A stretch of DNA of 64,000 bases from contig NZ_JACSQU010000001.1 in NCBI RefSeq assembly GCF_014836405.1, positions 992,001-1,056,000 of the forward strand. Direction: 5' to 3'. The DNA is from Brevundimonas guildfordensis. GTDB lineage: Bacteria; Pseudomonadota; Alphaproteobacteria; Caulobacterales; Caulobacteraceae. Shown piece by piece: positions 38,444 through 48,802 of the stretch; the first letter of the stretch is position 1, and every line of letters starts with the position of its first letter. The notes under the pieces were generated by a model, which made no database searches, had not been told where the DNA came from, and worked only from the letters and a program-made list of their open reading frames with translations. The translations under genes were made by a program, and so were the position numbers.

Positions 38444-40599
38444 TTCTTCGTCTCCACAGGCGTCGGCTGGGCATAGCCCAGGCGCTGGTTCAGCTTTTCG
38501 ATCAGGTCCACGGCCGTCTCGGCGATGACCGAGCCAGGCGGATAGACCGCCGCCGCGCCCATATCGATCAGAGGCTGCACGTCCGACGGCGGGATGACGC
38601 CGCCGACCACGATCATAATGTCCTCGCGGCCCAGCTTGGCCAGTTCGGCCTTCAGTTCGGGCACAAGCGTCAGATGCCCGGCCGCCAGCGACGAGGCGCC
38701 GACCGCGTGGACATTCTTCTCGACCGCATCGCGCGCGGCCTCGGCCGGCGTCTGGAACAGGGCCCCCGCCATCACGTCGAAGCCGATGTCGCCATAGCCG
38801 GTGGCGACGACCTTCTGGCCCCGGTCGTGGCCGTCCTGGCCCAGCTTGGCGATTAGGATGCGCGGCGGGCCGCCGTCGTTCTCGACGAAGGCCGCCACCA
38901 TCGAGCGGGCGCGGGCGACCTTGGGATCGTTCCCGGCCTCCTTGGCGTAGACGCCCGAGACCGTCTTCACCGTGGCGATGTGGCGGCCGAAGGCGGCCTC
39001 CAGCGCGTCGGAGATTTCACCGACGGTGGCCTTGGCGCGGGCGGCCCGCACCGCCAGCTCCATCAGGTTCTCATTGCCGCGCGCGCCCTCGGTGAGAGCA
39101 TCGAGAGCGGCCTCAGTCGCCGCCTCGTCGCGCTCGGCCTTCAGGCGCTGCAGCTTCTCGATCTGGCGGGCGCGCACCTCGGCGTTGTCGACCTTCAGCA
39201 TCGGAATGTCGTCGACCACGGGGTTCAGGTACTTGTTCACCCCCACGACCGTCTGCTGGCCGGTGTCGATGCGGGCCTGCGTCTTGGCGGCGGATTCCTC
39301 GATGCGCAGCTTGGGAATACCCGCCTCAATGGCCTTGGCCATGCCGCCGTAGGCCTCGACCTCCTCCATCAGGGCGCGGGCCTTGGTCGCCAGCTCCTGC
39401 GTCAGGCGCTCGACGTAGAAGCTGCCGCCCCACGGGTCGATGACGCGCGTCAGGCCGGTCTCGGCCTGCGCCAGGATCTGCGTGTTGCGCGCGATCCGGG
39501 CCGAGAAGTCGGTCGGCAGGGCCAGGGCCTCGTCCAGGGCGTTGGTGTGCAGGGACTGGGTCTGGCCGCCCGCCGCCGCCATGCACTCGACCATGGTGCG
39601 GGGCACATTGTTGAACACGTCCTGCGCCGCCAGCGACCAGCCCGAGGTCTGGCAGTGAGTCCGCAGGGACAGCGACTTGGGATTGACGCCGCCCTCCCGC
39701 TTCACCGCCTCGGCCCACAGCAGGCGGCCGGCGCGCATCTTGGCCACCTCCATGAAGTAGTTCATGCCGATGGCCCAGAAGAAGCTCAGGCGCGGCGCGA
39801 AACGGTCGATCTCCATGCCCGCCGCCTTGCCCGCGCGCAGGTATTCGACCCCGTCCGACAGGGTGTAGGCCAGCTCGATATCCGCCGACGCCCCCGCCTC
39901 CTGCATGTGATAGCCGGAGATGGAGATGGAGTTGAACTTGGGCGTTTCCTTCGCCGTCCACTCGAAGATGTCGGCGATGATCCGCATCGAGGGCGCAGGC
40001 GGATAGATGTAGGTGTTGCGGACCATGAACTCCTTCAGAATGTCGTTCTGAATGGTCCCGGTCAGTTTGGCGTGGTCGACGCCCTGTTCCTCGCCCGCCA
40101 CGACGTAGAGGGCCAGGATCGGCAGCACCGCGCCGTTCATCGTCATGGACACCGACATCTGGTCCAGCGGAATGCCGTCGAACAGGGTCCGCATGTCCAG
40201 AATGCTATCGATGGCCACGCCCGCCATGCCGACGTCGCCCTTCACCCGCGGGTGGTCGCTGTCATAGCCCCGGTGGGTGGCCAGATCGAAGGCGACCGAC
40301 AGGCCCTTCTGACCGGCCGCCAGGTTGCGGCGATAGAAGGCGTTGGACTCCTCGGCGGTCGAGAAGCCCGCATACTGGCGGATGGTCCACGGCGCGCCGG
40401 CATACATGGTCGGATAGGGACCGCGCACGAAGGGAGCGAAGCCCGGCAGGCCGTGGATGAAGTCCAGACCCTCGACGGCCTCGGGGCCATAGGCCGTCTC
40501 GACCGTCAGGCCTTCGGGCGTAGTCCAGGCCGCGCGCTCCGGCCCGGCGTCGGTGGCGTCGAGGTCGAGAGCGACCTTGGAAAAGTCAGGGAAACTCAT
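38440..40599 (-). CDS. mutB: Methylmalonyl-CoA mutase large subunit
   Basis: Adenosylcobalamin-dependent isomerase converting (2R)-methylmalonyl-CoA to succinyl-CoA. It has 719 residues. The N-terminal TIM barrel has [28 protein letters not shown] and [22 protein letters not shown]. The C-terminal B12 domain (about residues 585-715) has [20 protein letters not shown], whose His is the lower cobalt ligand, and [16 protein letters not shown]. It overlaps mutA and mce by 4 bases each, indicating tight coupling. The mutase chaperone MeaB is not in this window. Confidence 0.96.
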   Translation of the reverse strand: MSFPDFSKVALDLDATDAGPERAAWTTPEGLTVETAYGPEAVEGLDFIHGLPGFAPFVRGPYPTMYAGAPWTIRQYAGFSTAEESNAFYRRNLAAGQKGLSVAFDLATHRGYDSDHPRVKGDVGMAGVAIDSILDMRTLFDGIPLDQMSVSMTMNGAVLPILALYVVAGEEQGVDHAKLTGTIQNDILKEFMVRNTYIYPPAPSMRIIADIFEWTAKETPKFNSISISGYHMQEAGASADIELAYTLSDGVEYLRAGKAAGMEIDRFAPRLSFFWAIGMNYFMEVAKMRAGRLLWAEAVKREGGVNPKSLSLRTHCQTSGWSLAAQDVFNNVPRTMVECMAAAGGQTQSLHTNALDEALALPTDFSARIARNTQILAQAETGLTRVIDPWGGSFYVERLTQELATKARALMEEVEAYGGMAKAIEAGIPKLRIEESAAKTQARIDTGQQTVVGVNKYLNPVVDDIPMLKVDNAEVRARQIEKLQRLKAERDEAATEAALDALTEGARGNENLMELAVRAARAKATVGEISDALEAAFGRHIATVKTVSGVYAKEAGNDPKVARARSMVAAFVENDGGPPRILIAKLGQDGHDRGQKVVATGYGDIGFDVMAGALFQTPAEAARDAVEKNVHAVGASSLAAGHLTLVPELKAELAKLGREDIMIVVGGVIPPSDVQPLIDMGAAAVYPPGSVIAETAVDLIEKLNQRLGYAQPTPVETKK

Positions 40600-41975
40600 T
40601 GGGCGGCCTCCTCGAAGGCGGCGGCGAAGCGGACGGGCGACAGGGCCTCGAACGCCTCGGCGACGGCAGGTGCGACGGGCGCGGGCGTCACCGGCGCGGG
40701 GCGCACGTCCGGGTCGACGAATTTGGTGACGCCGATAATCTGGGCGGCGCCGTCCTTGAAGGCTTTCTCGGCCGTGTCGCGGGCACGGGCGATGCGGGGC
40801 TGGATCAGCCCGCCTTCCAGACAGGCGATCACGCCGCCCTCAGCTTCGAGGGTCTGGAACTCGGCCCAGGCGGCCTGCGCCAACTCGCGGGTGCGCGCGT
40901 CAAGATACCAGGAGCCGCTGGCCGGATCGTCGACGCGGCCCAGGTTGGACTCCTCCATCAGGATCAGTTGGGTGTTGCGCGCCTGACGCTTGGCGAAGTC
41001 GTCCGGCAGACCCGCCGCGCGAGTGAAGCCGTCCAGCACCACCGCATCGGCCCCGCCCACGGCCCCGGCGAAACCGGCCGCCGTCAGACGCAGCATGTTC
41101 GGCCATGGATCGCGCGCAGACAGCATCCGCCGCGACGAGCGCGCCTCGATGATCGCGGGAAGTTCCACGCCGAACGCCTTGGAAACGCTGGTCCAGATCA
41201 GGCGCAGGGCGCGGATCTTGGCCAGGGAGTCGAAATAGGCCTGATCCGCGGCGACGCTCAGGACCACGCCCTTCAGCGCCGCCTCGACCGACAGGCCCGC
41301 CTCAACGGCGGCCTTCACATAGGCCACGGCAGACGACGCGGCGAAGGCCAGTTCCTGCGCGATGGAGCCGCCTGCCTCATGCGCCACACGGCCCGAGGCC
41401 ATGAACAGCGTCGCCTCGGGATAGGTCGCGGCGTGGGCCGCCGCCGCCGTTGCCGTCTCGGCCATGACGGCCGCGAAATCGCTCGGCGCCCCGCCCGCCT
41501 CGGCATAGGCCGAGATCGGATCGAGGTGAAACGCCAGTTTGGCGCGGGGCGAACCCTTCGCGACCGCCGACAGGGCCTCGGCCGCCTTCACGCCGTCGAA
41601 CCCGGCATCCAGCGCCACCGGCGCCAGCTCCAGCGCCACCCCGTCCAGGGCGCGGGCCAGCTTCGCAGCATCCGCCGCTGCCGGCCCGGCGATCAGGACG
41701 GAGGCCGCCCCGTTCTCTAGATCGGTCAGGATGGCGCGGTTAAGAGCGTCTGCGTCCTCGCCTTCATTCAGCGCCCGCACGTCCCAGGCCCGGCCTTCGG
41801 AATCTGAGGGCCGGGGCGCGAACACCGGCTCGCCGCCGTTCGCCGCCCCATACAGGGGCTTGGTCGCCAGATGGTCCGCATCCAGATGGATGAGGCTCTC
41901 CAGCGGACGCTCCTTCAGCGCCTTGACGGCGGCGTCGCGCCACTCGAGCGGGGTCGGGACGGCGAACTCGGTCAT
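40596..41975 (-). CDS. mutA: Methylmalonyl-CoA mutase small subunit, short form
   Basis: The non-catalytic partner of MutB in heterodimeric mutases. It has 459 residues with the barrel features [39 protein letters not shown] and [26 protein letters not shown]. It ends soon after [14 protein letters not shown] and a Pro/Ala-rich tail, so it lacks the degenerate C-terminal B12-like domain seen in classical subunits of about 620-640 residues. The start abuts the pccA stop. Alphaproteobacteria often use a single-subunit mutase, so this pair is notable. Confidence 0.9.
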   Translation of the reverse strand: MTEFAVPTPLEWRDAAVKALKERPLESLIHLDADHLATKPLYGAANGGEPVFAPRPSDSEGRAWDVRALNEGEDADALNRAILTDLENGAASVLIAGPAAADAAKLARALDGVALELAPVALDAGFDGVKAAEALSAVAKGSPRAKLAFHLDPISAYAEAGGAPSDFAAVMAETATAAAAHAATYPEATLFMASGRVAHEAGGSIAQELAFAASSAVAYVKAAVEAGLSVEAALKGVVLSVAADQAYFDSLAKIRALRLIWTSVSKAFGVELPAIIEARSSRRMLSARDPWPNMLRLTAAGFAGAVGGADAVVLDGFTRAAGLPDDFAKRQARNTQLILMEESNLGRVDDPASGSWYLDARTRELAQAAWAEFQTLEAEGGVIACLEGGLIQPRIARARDTAEKAFKDGAAQIIGVTKFVDPDVRPAPVTPAPVAPAVAEAFEALSPVRFAAAFEEAAQ

Positions 41976-43952
41976 TTACTCGAACTCCACCAGCACGTCG
42001 TCAGCCGCCACCGGATCGCCGGCCTTGGCCTTGACGGCCTTCACCTTGCCGTCGCGCTCGGCCTTGAGGATGTTCTGCATCTTCATGGCTTCGATGATGG
42101 CCACGGTCTCGCCGGACTTGACCTCCTGGCCCTCGACAACGGGGATGTCGACCACCAGACCCGGCATCGGCGACAGCACCAGCTTGGAGGTGTCCGCCGC
42201 CTGCTTCTCGGGCAGCAGGGCGTATAGATGCGCCACGTCGGGACGCAGAATGCGCACCCGCGCCTTGGCCGCGCGGTGGCGGATATCGAAGCCGTCGGCG
42301 GCGCGCTTCACCTCGGCGGTGAAGGCGTCGTCGTCCAGCACCGCCTTGAACAGCGACAGGCCCGGACGCCAGTCGATCTCGGACAGGGAGACCTCCTCGC
42401 CGTCGATGGCGACGATCAGGTCCTCGGCCTCGTCATAGCCGACCTCGACCTCATAGGCCGTCTTGTCGACCAGCACGGTCCAGTCGGTGCGCTCGCTGGG
42501 GTCGCCGTCCTGTTCGGCGATGACCTCATTCATGGCGACGGCGCAGGCGATCAGGATCTTCACCTGCTCGGCCGACGGCGTCAGACCGTGGAAGCCGTCG
42601 GGGAACTCGTCCTTGATGTAGCTGGTCGACAGCTGGCCGGACTGGAAGCGTTCCTGATCCATGACCGCCGCCAGGAAGGGCACATTGTGGCCCAGCCCCG
42701 CCAGATGGGTGTCCTCCAGCGCGCGGGCCATGCCGCGCACGGCGTCGTCGCGCGTCTCGCCCCAGGCGCACAGCTTGGCGATCATGGGGTCGTAGAACAT
42801 GCTGATCTCGTCGCCCTCGCGGACGCCCGAGTCATTGCGGACTGTATAGTCGCCCTGATCGCCCTCTTCCGGCTGCTCATAGCGCACCAGACGGCCGATC
42901 GACGGCAGGAAGCCGCGATAGGGGTCTTCGGCGTAGATGCGGCTCTCGATGGCCCAGCCGTTGATCGACAGGTCGTCCTGCTTGATCGCCAGTTGCTCGC
43001 CCCAGGCCGAGCGGATCATCTGCTCGACCAGATCGACGCCGGTGATCAGCTCCGTCACCGGATGCTCGACCTGCAGACGGGTGTTCATCTCCAGGAAGAA
43101 GAACGACTTGTCCTGACCGGCGACGAACTCGACCGTGCCGGCCGAGTCATAGTTCACCGCCTTGGCCAGGGCGACGGCCTGCGCACCCATGGCGGCGCGG
43201 GTGGCCTCGTCCAGCAGGGGCGACGGCGCCTCCTCGATGACCTTCTGATTGCGGCGCTGGATCGAGCATTCGCGCTCGAACAGGTGGATGACGTTGCCGT
43301 GCTTGTCGCCCAGCACCTGAATCTCGATGTGGCGCGGATCGACGATGAACTTCTCGAGGAAGACGCGGTCGTCGCCGAAGGCGTTCAGCGCCTCGGCCTT
43401 CACGGCGGCGAAGCCCTCGGCCATGTCGTCGTCTGAATGGGCGACGCGGATGCCCTTGCCCCCGCCCCCGGCCGAGGCCTTGATCATCACTGGATAGCCG
43501 ATCTCGCGCGCGATCTTCACCGCCTCGTCCGGCGTTTCGATCAGGCCCATGTGGCCCGGCACGGTCGAGACGCCCGCCTCGGCGGCGAACTTCTTGGAGG
43601 TGATCTTGTCGCCCATGGCGTCGATCGCCTCGGGGTTCGGCCCGATGAAGGCGATGCCCTCGGCCTTCAAACGCCGCGCAAAGCTAGCGTTCTCCGACAG
43701 GAAGCCGAAGCCGGGGTGCACGGCCTGCGCCCCCGTCTGCTTCACGGCGTCCACGATCTTGTCCTGGATCAGATAGGACTGGGCGGCGGGCGACGGGCCG
43801 ATGTGAACCGTCTCGTCCGCCATCTCGCACGCCAGCGAACCGGCGTCGGCGTCGGAGTAGACGACCACCGTCTTGATGCCCATGCGACGGCAGGTCTTGA
43901 TGACGCGAACAGCAATTTCGCCGCGGTTGGCGATCAGAATTTTATCGAACAT
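41976..43952 (-). CDS. pccA: Propionyl-CoA carboxylase alpha subunit (biotin carboxylase and BCCP)
   Basis: Carboxylates biotin with ATP and bicarbonate, then carries CO2 to PccB. It has 658 residues: a biotin carboxylase domain (about 1-445: MFDKILIANRGEIAVRVI, the ATP-grasp loop GGGGKGIRVAH and EMNTRLQVEHPVTE), a BT linker (about 500-575), and a C-terminal BCCP domain with the biotinyl Lys near residue 624 in EAMKMQN. It lies 9 bases downstream of pccB and touches mutA. Confidence 0.95.
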   Translation of the reverse strand: MFDKILIANRGEIAVRVIKTCRRMGIKTVVVYSDADAGSLACEMADETVHIGPSPAAQSYLIQDKIVDAVKQTGAQAVHPGFGFLSENASFARRLKAEGIAFIGPNPEAIDAMGDKITSKKFAAEAGVSTVPGHMGLIETPDEAVKIAREIGYPVMIKASAGGGGKGIRVAHSDDDMAEGFAAVKAEALNAFGDDRVFLEKFIVDPRHIEIQVLGDKHGNVIHLFERECSIQRRNQKVIEEAPSPLLDEATRAAMGAQAVALAKAVNYDSAGTVEFVAGQDKSFFFLEMNTRLQVEHPVTELITGVDLVEQMIRSAWGEQLAIKQDDLSINGWAIESRIYAEDPYRGFLPSIGRLVRYEQPEEGDQGDYTVRNDSGVREGDEISMFYDPMIAKLCAWGETRDDAVRGMARALEDTHLAGLGHNVPFLAAVMDQERFQSGQLSTSYIKDEFPDGFHGLTPSAEQVKILIACAVAMNEVIAEQDGDPSERTDWTVLVDKTAYEVEVGYDEAEDLIVAIDGEEVSLSEIDWRPGLSLFKAVLDDDAFTAEVKRAADGFDIRHRAAKARVRILRPDVAHLYALLPEKQAADTSKLVLSPMPGLVVDIPVVEGQEVKSGETVAIIEAMKMQNILKAERDGKVKAVKAKAGDPVAADDVLVEFE

Positions 43953-43961
43953 TTCTGTGCC

Positions 43962-45497
43962 TTACAGCGGGATGTTGTCGTGCTTCTTCCAGGGATTTTC
44001 CTGGGTCTTGTTCTTCAGCGTCTTCAGGGCCTTGATCAGGCGACGGCGGGTGCCGTGGGGCATGATGACGTCATCGATGTAGCCGAGCCCGGCCGCCACG
44101 AAGGGGTTGGCGAAGCGTTCCTTGTATTCGGCCTCGCGCGCCGCCAGGGCCTCGGGGTCGCCGGCCTCCTTGCGGAAGATGATCTCGACCGCGCCCTTGG
44201 CGCCCATGACCGCGATCTCGGCGGTGGGCCAGGCGTAGTTGACGTCGCCGCGCAGGTGCTTGGAGCTCATGACGTCATAGGCGCCGCCATAGGCCTTGCG
44301 CGTGATGACCGTCAGCTTGGGCACGGTGGCTTCGGCATAGGCGAACAGCAGCTTAGCGCCGTGTTTGATCAGGGCGCCGTATTCCTGCTTGGTGCCCGGC
44401 ATGAAGCCCGGCACGTCCACGAAGGTCACCAGCGGGATGTGGAAGGCGTCGCAGAAGCGCACGAAGCGCGCGGCCTTGCGGCTGCTGTCGATGTCCAGCA
44501 CGCCCGCCAGCGTCTGAGGCTGGTTGCCGACGATGCCGACCGGCTGGCCGTCCAGGCGGCCGAAGCCGCAGATGATGTTCTTGGCAAAGTCGGCGCCGAT
44601 CTCGAAGAAATCGGCCTCGTCGACCGTCTTCAGGATCAGTTCCTTCATGTCATAGGGCTGGTTCGGATTAGCCGGGACCAAGGTGTCCAGCGAGGCTTCG
44701 TCGCGATCCGGCTCGTCATAGGTGTCGCGGACCGGCGGCGTCTCGCGGTTCGACAGCGGCAGGAAGCCGATCAGGCGGCGCACCTCCGACAGGGCCTCCA
44801 GATCGTTCTCAAAGGCGCCGTCGGCGACGCCCGACTTGCCCGCATGGACGCGGGCGCCGCCCAGATCCTCGTGGCTGACGACCTCGTTGGTGACCGTCTT
44901 CACCACGTCGGGGCCGGTCACGTACATGTAGGAGGTGTCCTTCACCATGAAGATAAAGTCGGTGATGGCGGGCGAATAGACGTCGCCGCCCGCGCACGGG
45001 CCCATGATGACCGAAATCTGCGGGATGACGCCGCTCGCCAGCGTGTTCTGCAGGAAGATGTCGGCGTAACCGGCCAGCGACTCCACCCCCTCCTGAATGC
45101 GCGCGCCGCCGGCGTCGAACAGGCCGATGATCGGGGCGCCGGCCGTCAGGGCCATCTTCTGGATCTTGACGATCTTGGCCGCGTGGGCGCCCGACAGCGA
45201 GCCGCCGAACACCGTAAAGTCCTTCGAGAAGACATAGACCAGACGGCCGTTGATCGTGCCGCGCCCGGTGACGACGCCGTCGCCGGGGATGCGCTGATCC
45301 TGCATCCCGAAGTCGTGGCTGCGGTGCTCCACGAACATGTCGGTCTCTTCGAAGGAGCCTTCGTCCAGCAGGACGCCGATGCGTTCGCGGGCGGTCAGCT
45401 TGCCCTTGGCGTGCTGGCTGGCGATGCGCTTCTCGCCTCCGCCCAGCTTGGCGGCGGCGCGACGGCGCTCGAGCTCCTCGAGGATGGCCTGGCTCAT
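43962..45497 (-). CDS. pccB: Propionyl-CoA carboxylase beta subunit
   Basis: Carboxyltransferase subunit that moves CO2 from biotin to propionyl-CoA to give (2S)-methylmalonyl-CoA. It has 511 residues. [41 protein letters not shown] and [22 protein letters not shown] form the two crotonase-like halves with the acyl-CoA and biotin sites. It ends NIPL, a common C-terminus in this family. First gene of the operon; the promoter region is shared with the divergent ScfR/PccR-type regulator and contains inverted TTGCAA-type sites. Confidence 0.96.
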   Translation of the reverse strand: MSQAILEELERRRAAAKLGGGEKRIASQHAKGKLTARERIGVLLDEGSFEETDMFVEHRSHDFGMQDQRIPGDGVVTGRGTINGRLVYVFSKDFTVFGGSLSGAHAAKIVKIQKMALTAGAPIIGLFDAGGARIQEGVESLAGYADIFLQNTLASGVIPQISVIMGPCAGGDVYSPAITDFIFMVKDTSYMYVTGPDVVKTVTNEVVSHEDLGGARVHAGKSGVADGAFENDLEALSEVRRLIGFLPLSNRETPPVRDTYDEPDRDEASLDTLVPANPNQPYDMKELILKTVDEADFFEIGADFAKNIICGFGRLDGQPVGIVGNQPQTLAGVLDIDSSRKAARFVRFCDAFHIPLVTFVDVPGFMPGTKQEYGALIKHGAKLLFAYAEATVPKLTVITRKAYGGAYDVMSSKHLRGDVNYAWPTAEIAVMGAKGAVEIIFRKEAGDPEALAAREAEYKERFANPFVAAGLGYIDDVIMPHGTRRRLIKALKTLKNKTQENPWKKHDNIPL

Positions 45498-45558
45498 GGT
45501 TGGGCGACTCCCTGACTTCGTTCACGGTCCAACAAGCCGTTTCATCGCAGAAAGGCAA

Positions 45559-45574
45559 TCGCAACTTTGCAAAA
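45559..45574 (-). promoter_or_regulatory. ScfR/PccR-type operator, pccB-proximal
   Basis: On the minus strand this reads TTTTGCAAAGTTGCGA, containing TTGCAA-AG-TTGCGA and a full TTTGCAAA palindrome. It is 62 bases upstream of the pccB start. It is an inverted near-copy of the site at 45614-45629. TTTGCAAA half-sites are what PccR of Rhodobacter is reported to bind. Confidence 0.65.
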
Positions 45575-45613
45575 GGTGCGTAAGTGCGTAAGCCTGCCAA
45601 GGCGGACAAGCGT

Positions 45614-45629
45614 TTTTGCAAAGTTGCAA
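45614..45629 (+). promoter_or_regulatory. ScfR/PccR-type operator, regulator-proximal
   Basis: TTTTGCAAAGTTGCAA, with TTGCAA-AG-TTGCAA inside, ends 22 bases before the regulator's ATG. It points in the opposite direction to the copy at 45559-45574, with centres about 55 bases apart (near five helical turns). This geometry would let one regulator control both divergent promoters and repress itself. Confidence 0.65.
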
Positions 45630-45651
45630 CGCCTGCGACACGGCGCGGATC

Positions 45652-47064
45652 ATGGCTCAGAAACTCTACCTCGGGACCAAGGTCCGCAAGCTGCGCGAGA
45701 CGCGCGGATGGACGCTGGAGCAGTGCGCCGGGCGGTTGGCGCTGTCGCCCTCCTACCTGTCGCAGATCGAGACCAACCAGCGCCCGGCCACGGCGCGGGT
45801 GCTGATCGCCCTGACGCGCGCCTTCGACGTGGACGCCAGCCTGTTCGATCTGGACGGCGACGCCCGCCTGATCGCCGACCTGCGCGAGGCGACCACCGAT
45901 GTCGCCGGCCACGCCGAAGCGCCGACGGCGGGCGAGCTGAAGCAGGCGGCCATGAACGCGCCCCGGCTGGCGCGGCAGTTCCTGGCCTTGCATCAGGACT
46001 ATCGCCGTCTGGACGAGCGGCTGAAGACGCTGAACGAGACCCTGGGCCGTGACGAGCGGGGTACGCCGGCCGCCCCCGCCCTGCCCTATGAGGCGGTGCG
46101 CGACTTCTTCCACTATCGCGACAACTACATCGACGCTTTGGACCGGGCGGCCGAGGATCTGGCCGCACGGCTAAACCTGGGCGACGGCGCCCACCCGGAG
46201 CGGGCGCTGGAGGCCGCCCTGAACGATCTATGCGGCGTGCGCGTCGCCACCAGTCAGGGACGCGGCGCCATGCGGCGTTTCGATCCCGGCGCGCGCATCC
46301 TCTATGTCGACGCCAGCCTGCCGGGCGCCACCCGCGCCTTCCAGATGGCGCACCAACTGGTTCGCTTACGGTTCGAGGATCTGATCGAGCACGAACTGGA
46401 TCGGGCCGCCTTCGACATTCCTGCCGCGCGCGACGTGTGCAGGGTCGGTCTGGCCAACTATGCGGCGGGGGCGCTGCTGCTGCCCTATCGCGCGTTTCTG
46501 GAGGCGGCGCGGGAGTTGCGGCACGACGTGGACCGCCTGCGCAACCGCTTCCATGTCAGCTTCGAACAGGCCTGCCACCGGCTGAGCACGCTACAGCGCC
46601 CCGGCTGGCGCGGCGTGCCCTTCTACTTCGCGCGGGTCGACATGGCCGGGAACATCACCAAGCGGCACAGCGCGACGCGCTTCCAGTTCGCCCGCTTCGG
46701 CGGCGCCTGCCCGCTGTGGAACGTGCATGAGGCGTTCAGCGCCCCGGATCGCATCCTGGTCAATCTATCGGAGATGCCCGACGGCGCCCGCTACGTCTGC
46801 ATCGCCAAGAGCGTGTCCAAGCCCGGCGGGTCGTTTTTGGAGCCGGATCGGCGCTATGCCCTGGGTCTGGGATGCGAGATCGAGCACGCGGCTCAGTTGG
46901 TCTACGCCGACGGACTGGACCTGAACGGCCCGCCGACGCGCATGGGGGTCAACTGCCGCATCTGCGAGCGGACGGACTGCACCCAGCGCGCGTTTCCGCC
47001 GATCGACCGGACGCTGGCCGTGCCGGAGAATGAGCGGGGGGTGATCCCCTATACGCTGAGCTGA
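45652..47064 (+). CDS. ScfR/PccR-type short-chain acyl-CoA transcriptional regulator
   Basis: A 470-residue regulator of the short-chain fatty acyl-CoA family, known to control propionyl-CoA assimilation in Rhodobacter. It has an N-terminal XRE helix-turn-helix (residues 8-65: VRKLRETRGWTLEQCAGRLALSPSYLSQIE) and a middle IrrE-like domain (about 180-330: QMAHQLVRLRFED). The C-terminal DUF2083 acyl-CoA domain ends with a conserved CRICERTDC. The start is ATG 45652, because the frame's upstream TTG lies within the operator. It is divergent from pccBA-mutAB-mce, which it most likely regulates. Confidence 0.92.
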   Translation: MAQKLYLGTKVRKLRETRGWTLEQCAGRLALSPSYLSQIETNQRPATARVLIALTRAFDVDASLFDLDGDARLIADLREATTDVAGHAEAPTAGELKQAAMNAPRLARQFLALHQDYRRLDERLKTLNETLGRDERGTPAAPALPYEAVRDFFHYRDNYIDALDRAAEDLAARLNLGDGAHPERALEAALNDLCGVRVATSQGRGAMRRFDPGARILYVDASLPGATRAFQMAHQLVRLRFEDLIEHELDRAAFDIPAARDVCRVGLANYAAGALLLPYRAFLEAARELRHDVDRLRNRFHVSFEQACHRLSTLQRPGWRGVPFYFARVDMAGNITKRHSATRFQFARFGGACPLWNVHEAFSAPDRILVNLSEMPDGARYVCIAKSVSKPGGSFLEPDRRYALGLGCEIEHAAQLVYADGLDLNGPPTRMGVNCRICERTDCTQRAFPPIDRTLAVPENERGVIPYTLS

Positions 47065-47070
47065 CTTTCT

Positions 47071-47092
47071 CCTCCCCACTTCGTGGGGGAGG
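47071..47092. repeat. Palindrome downstream of the ScfR-type regulator
   Basis: CCTCCCCAC (47071-47079) pairs with GTGGGGGAGG (47083-47092, one bulged G) around TTC. It begins 6 bases after the regulator stop. It has the same core as the palindrome at 47175-47196, in the 145-base gap before the convergent mmsA. The gap holds no gene. It is likely a repeat-derived terminator. Confidence 0.6.
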
Positions 47093-47174
47093 TGAATCGG
47101 ACGCGGAGCGGCCGAGACGGAGGGGCCGCTTGGTTCCGCTGCCCTAAGAGGCCCCTCCACCACTTCGTGGTCCC

Positions 47175-47196
47175 CCTCCCCACTGGCGTGGGGAGG
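47175..47196. repeat. Palindrome downstream of mmsA
   Basis: CCTCCCCAC (47175-47183) and GTGGGGAGG (47188-47196) form a perfect 9-bp stem around TGGC, 13 bases past the mmsA stop on its own strand. It is a near-copy of the element at 47071-47092, so the gap appears to hold a pair of related repeats, one for each convergent gene. Confidence 0.6.
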
Positions 47197-47209
47197 AAAG
47201 CGCGCGGCG

Positions 47210-48712
47210 TCAGCTCATCGTCGGGATGATGAAGCTGCTGTCCTCGTGCTCCAGCGCGCTGTCGGGCCAGCGGGCGGTGACGGTCTTGGTCTTGGTCCAG
47301 AACTTCACGCCTTCCATGCCGTACTGGTTGGTGTCGCCGAAGCCCGAGCGTTTCCAGCCGCCGAAGGAGTGATAGGCCACCGGCACCGGGATCGGCACGT
47401 TGATGCCGACCATGCCGACGTTGACGCGGGCGGCGAAGTCGCGGGCCGCGCGGCCGTTCTGGGTGAAGATGGCGACGCCGTTGCCGTACTGGTGCTTGCT
47501 GGGCAGGCTCAGCGCCTCTTCAAAGTTCGCGGCGCGGACGATCTGCAGCACCGGGCCGAAGATCTCTTCCTGATAGGACGACATGTCCGTCGTCACATGG
47601 TCGAACAGCGACGGGCCGATGAAGTAGCCCTTCTCATGCCCCTGCAGGCTGAAGTCGCGGCCGTCGACGACCAGTTCGGCGCCTTCCTCGACGCCCTTGG
47701 CGATCCAGCCGGCGACGCGGTCGCGGTGCTGGGCCGAGACCACCGGGCCATAGTGGGCCTGATCGTCGGTCGAGACGCCGACGCGCAGGGTGGGGATTTC
47801 CGCGACCAGACGCTCGCGCAGCTCATCGGCGGTCTTCTTGCCGACCGGCACCACGACCGGCAGGGCCATGCAGCGTTCGCCGGCCGAGCCATAGGCCGCG
47901 CCCGACAGGTCCTTGATCACCTGGTCCAGATCGGCGTCGGGCATGACGATGCCGTGGTTCTTGGCCCCGCCCATCGCCTGGACGCGTTTCCCGTGCTGGG
48001 CGCCCGTTTGATAGACGTAATGCGCGATGTCCGACGAGCCGACGAAGCTGACGGCGTGGATGTCAGGGTGGGCCAGGATGGCGTCGACCGCCGTCTTGTC
48101 GCCGTGGACGACGTTCAGCACGCCGTTGGGCGCGCCCGCCTCCATCATCAGTTCGCCCAGGCGGACCGGCACGGACGGGTCGCGCTCTGACGGCTTCAGG
48201 ATGAAGGTGTTGCCGACCGCGATGGCGACGCCGAACATCCACATCGGGATCATGGCCGGGAAGTTGAACGGGGTGATGCCCGCCACCACGCCCAGCGCCT
48301 GACGCGAGGAATAGACGTCGATGCCCGGACCCGCGCCCAGAGTGTATTCGCCCTTCAGCGCGTGCGGGATGCCGCAGGCGAACTCGATCACTTCCAGACC
48401 GCGCTGGATGTCGCCCTTGGAGTCGGCGATGACCTTGCCGTGCTCGCTGGACAGCATTTCGGCCAGTTCGTTCATGTTCGCCTCGACCAGGCGCTTGAAC
48501 TCGAACATGACGCGGGCGCGGCGCTGCGGGTTGGTCGAGGACCAGCCTTCGAAGGCGGCCTGCGCCGACCGGACCGCGCGGTCCAGCTCCGACGGCGTCG
48601 CCAGCTGGACGCGGGCCTGAACCTCGCCGGTATTGGGGTTGAAGACGTCGCCGAAGCGGCCCGACGCCCCTTCGAAAGCCGCACCGTCGATGAAGTGGCG
48701 AATGTCGCGCAT
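47210..48712 (-). CDS. mmsA: Methylmalonate-semialdehyde dehydrogenase (CoA-acylating)
   Basis: Converts methylmalonate semialdehyde to propionyl-CoA (valine or thymine breakdown), or malonate semialdehyde to acetyl-CoA in inositol breakdown. It has 500 residues. The catalytic Cys is near residue 281 in GSAGERCMALPVVVPVG. GITPFNFPAMIPMWMFG, GVLNVVHGDK and FGGWKRSGFGDTNQYGMEGVKFWT are typical of this ALDH6 family. Its product feeds directly into the neighbouring propionyl-CoA operon. It is divergent from a LysR regulator. A TTGCAA-type site in that gap hints at shared control with pccB. Confidence 0.95.
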   Translation of the reverse strand: MRDIRHFIDGAAFEGASGRFGDVFNPNTGEVQARVQLATPSELDRAVRSAQAAFEGWSSTNPQRRARVMFEFKRLVEANMNELAEMLSSEHGKVIADSKGDIQRGLEVIEFACGIPHALKGEYTLGAGPGIDVYSSRQALGVVAGITPFNFPAMIPMWMFGVAIAVGNTFILKPSERDPSVPVRLGELMMEAGAPNGVLNVVHGDKTAVDAILAHPDIHAVSFVGSSDIAHYVYQTGAQHGKRVQAMGGAKNHGIVMPDADLDQVIKDLSGAAYGSAGERCMALPVVVPVGKKTADELRERLVAEIPTLRVGVSTDDQAHYGPVVSAQHRDRVAGWIAKGVEEGAELVVDGRDFSLQGHEKGYFIGPSLFDHVTTDMSSYQEEIFGPVLQIVRAANFEEALSLPSKHQYGNGVAIFTQNGRAARDFAARVNVGMVGINVPIPVPVAYHSFGGWKRSGFGDTNQYGMEGVKFWTKTKTVTARWPDSALEHEDSSFIIPTMS

Positions 48713-48779
48713 TGGCGTCTCTCCCGCTGATTATCGTTCTTCGTGAGCCTGCCCTAGCAGAGCGGCGCAGTCAGGCCCA

Positions 48780-48793
48780 TTGCAATCTTGCAG
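48780..48793. promoter_or_regulatory. TTGCAA-N2-TTGCAG site upstream of mmsA
   Basis: TTGCAATCTTGCAG has the same TTGCAA-N2-TTGCRR layout as the two sites between pccB and its regulator. It lies 68 bases upstream of mmsA and 23 bases before the divergent LysR gene. It is a candidate third operator of the ScfR-type regulator, or a LysR-type site. Confidence 0.45.
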
Positions 48794-48802
48794 GTGATGA
48801 TG

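Noticed and set aside
38980-40986. Long plus-strand open frame (668 codons) opposite mutB and mutA
   Set aside because: Antisense shadow of the mutase genes without recognisable motifs or a plausible ribosome binding site.
43437-45515. Long plus-strand open frame (692 codons) opposite pccB and part of pccA
   Set aside because: Shadow of two well-defined carboxylase subunit genes. Its composition (Asp, Val, His, Gln, Ala) is typical of antisense frames in this DNA.
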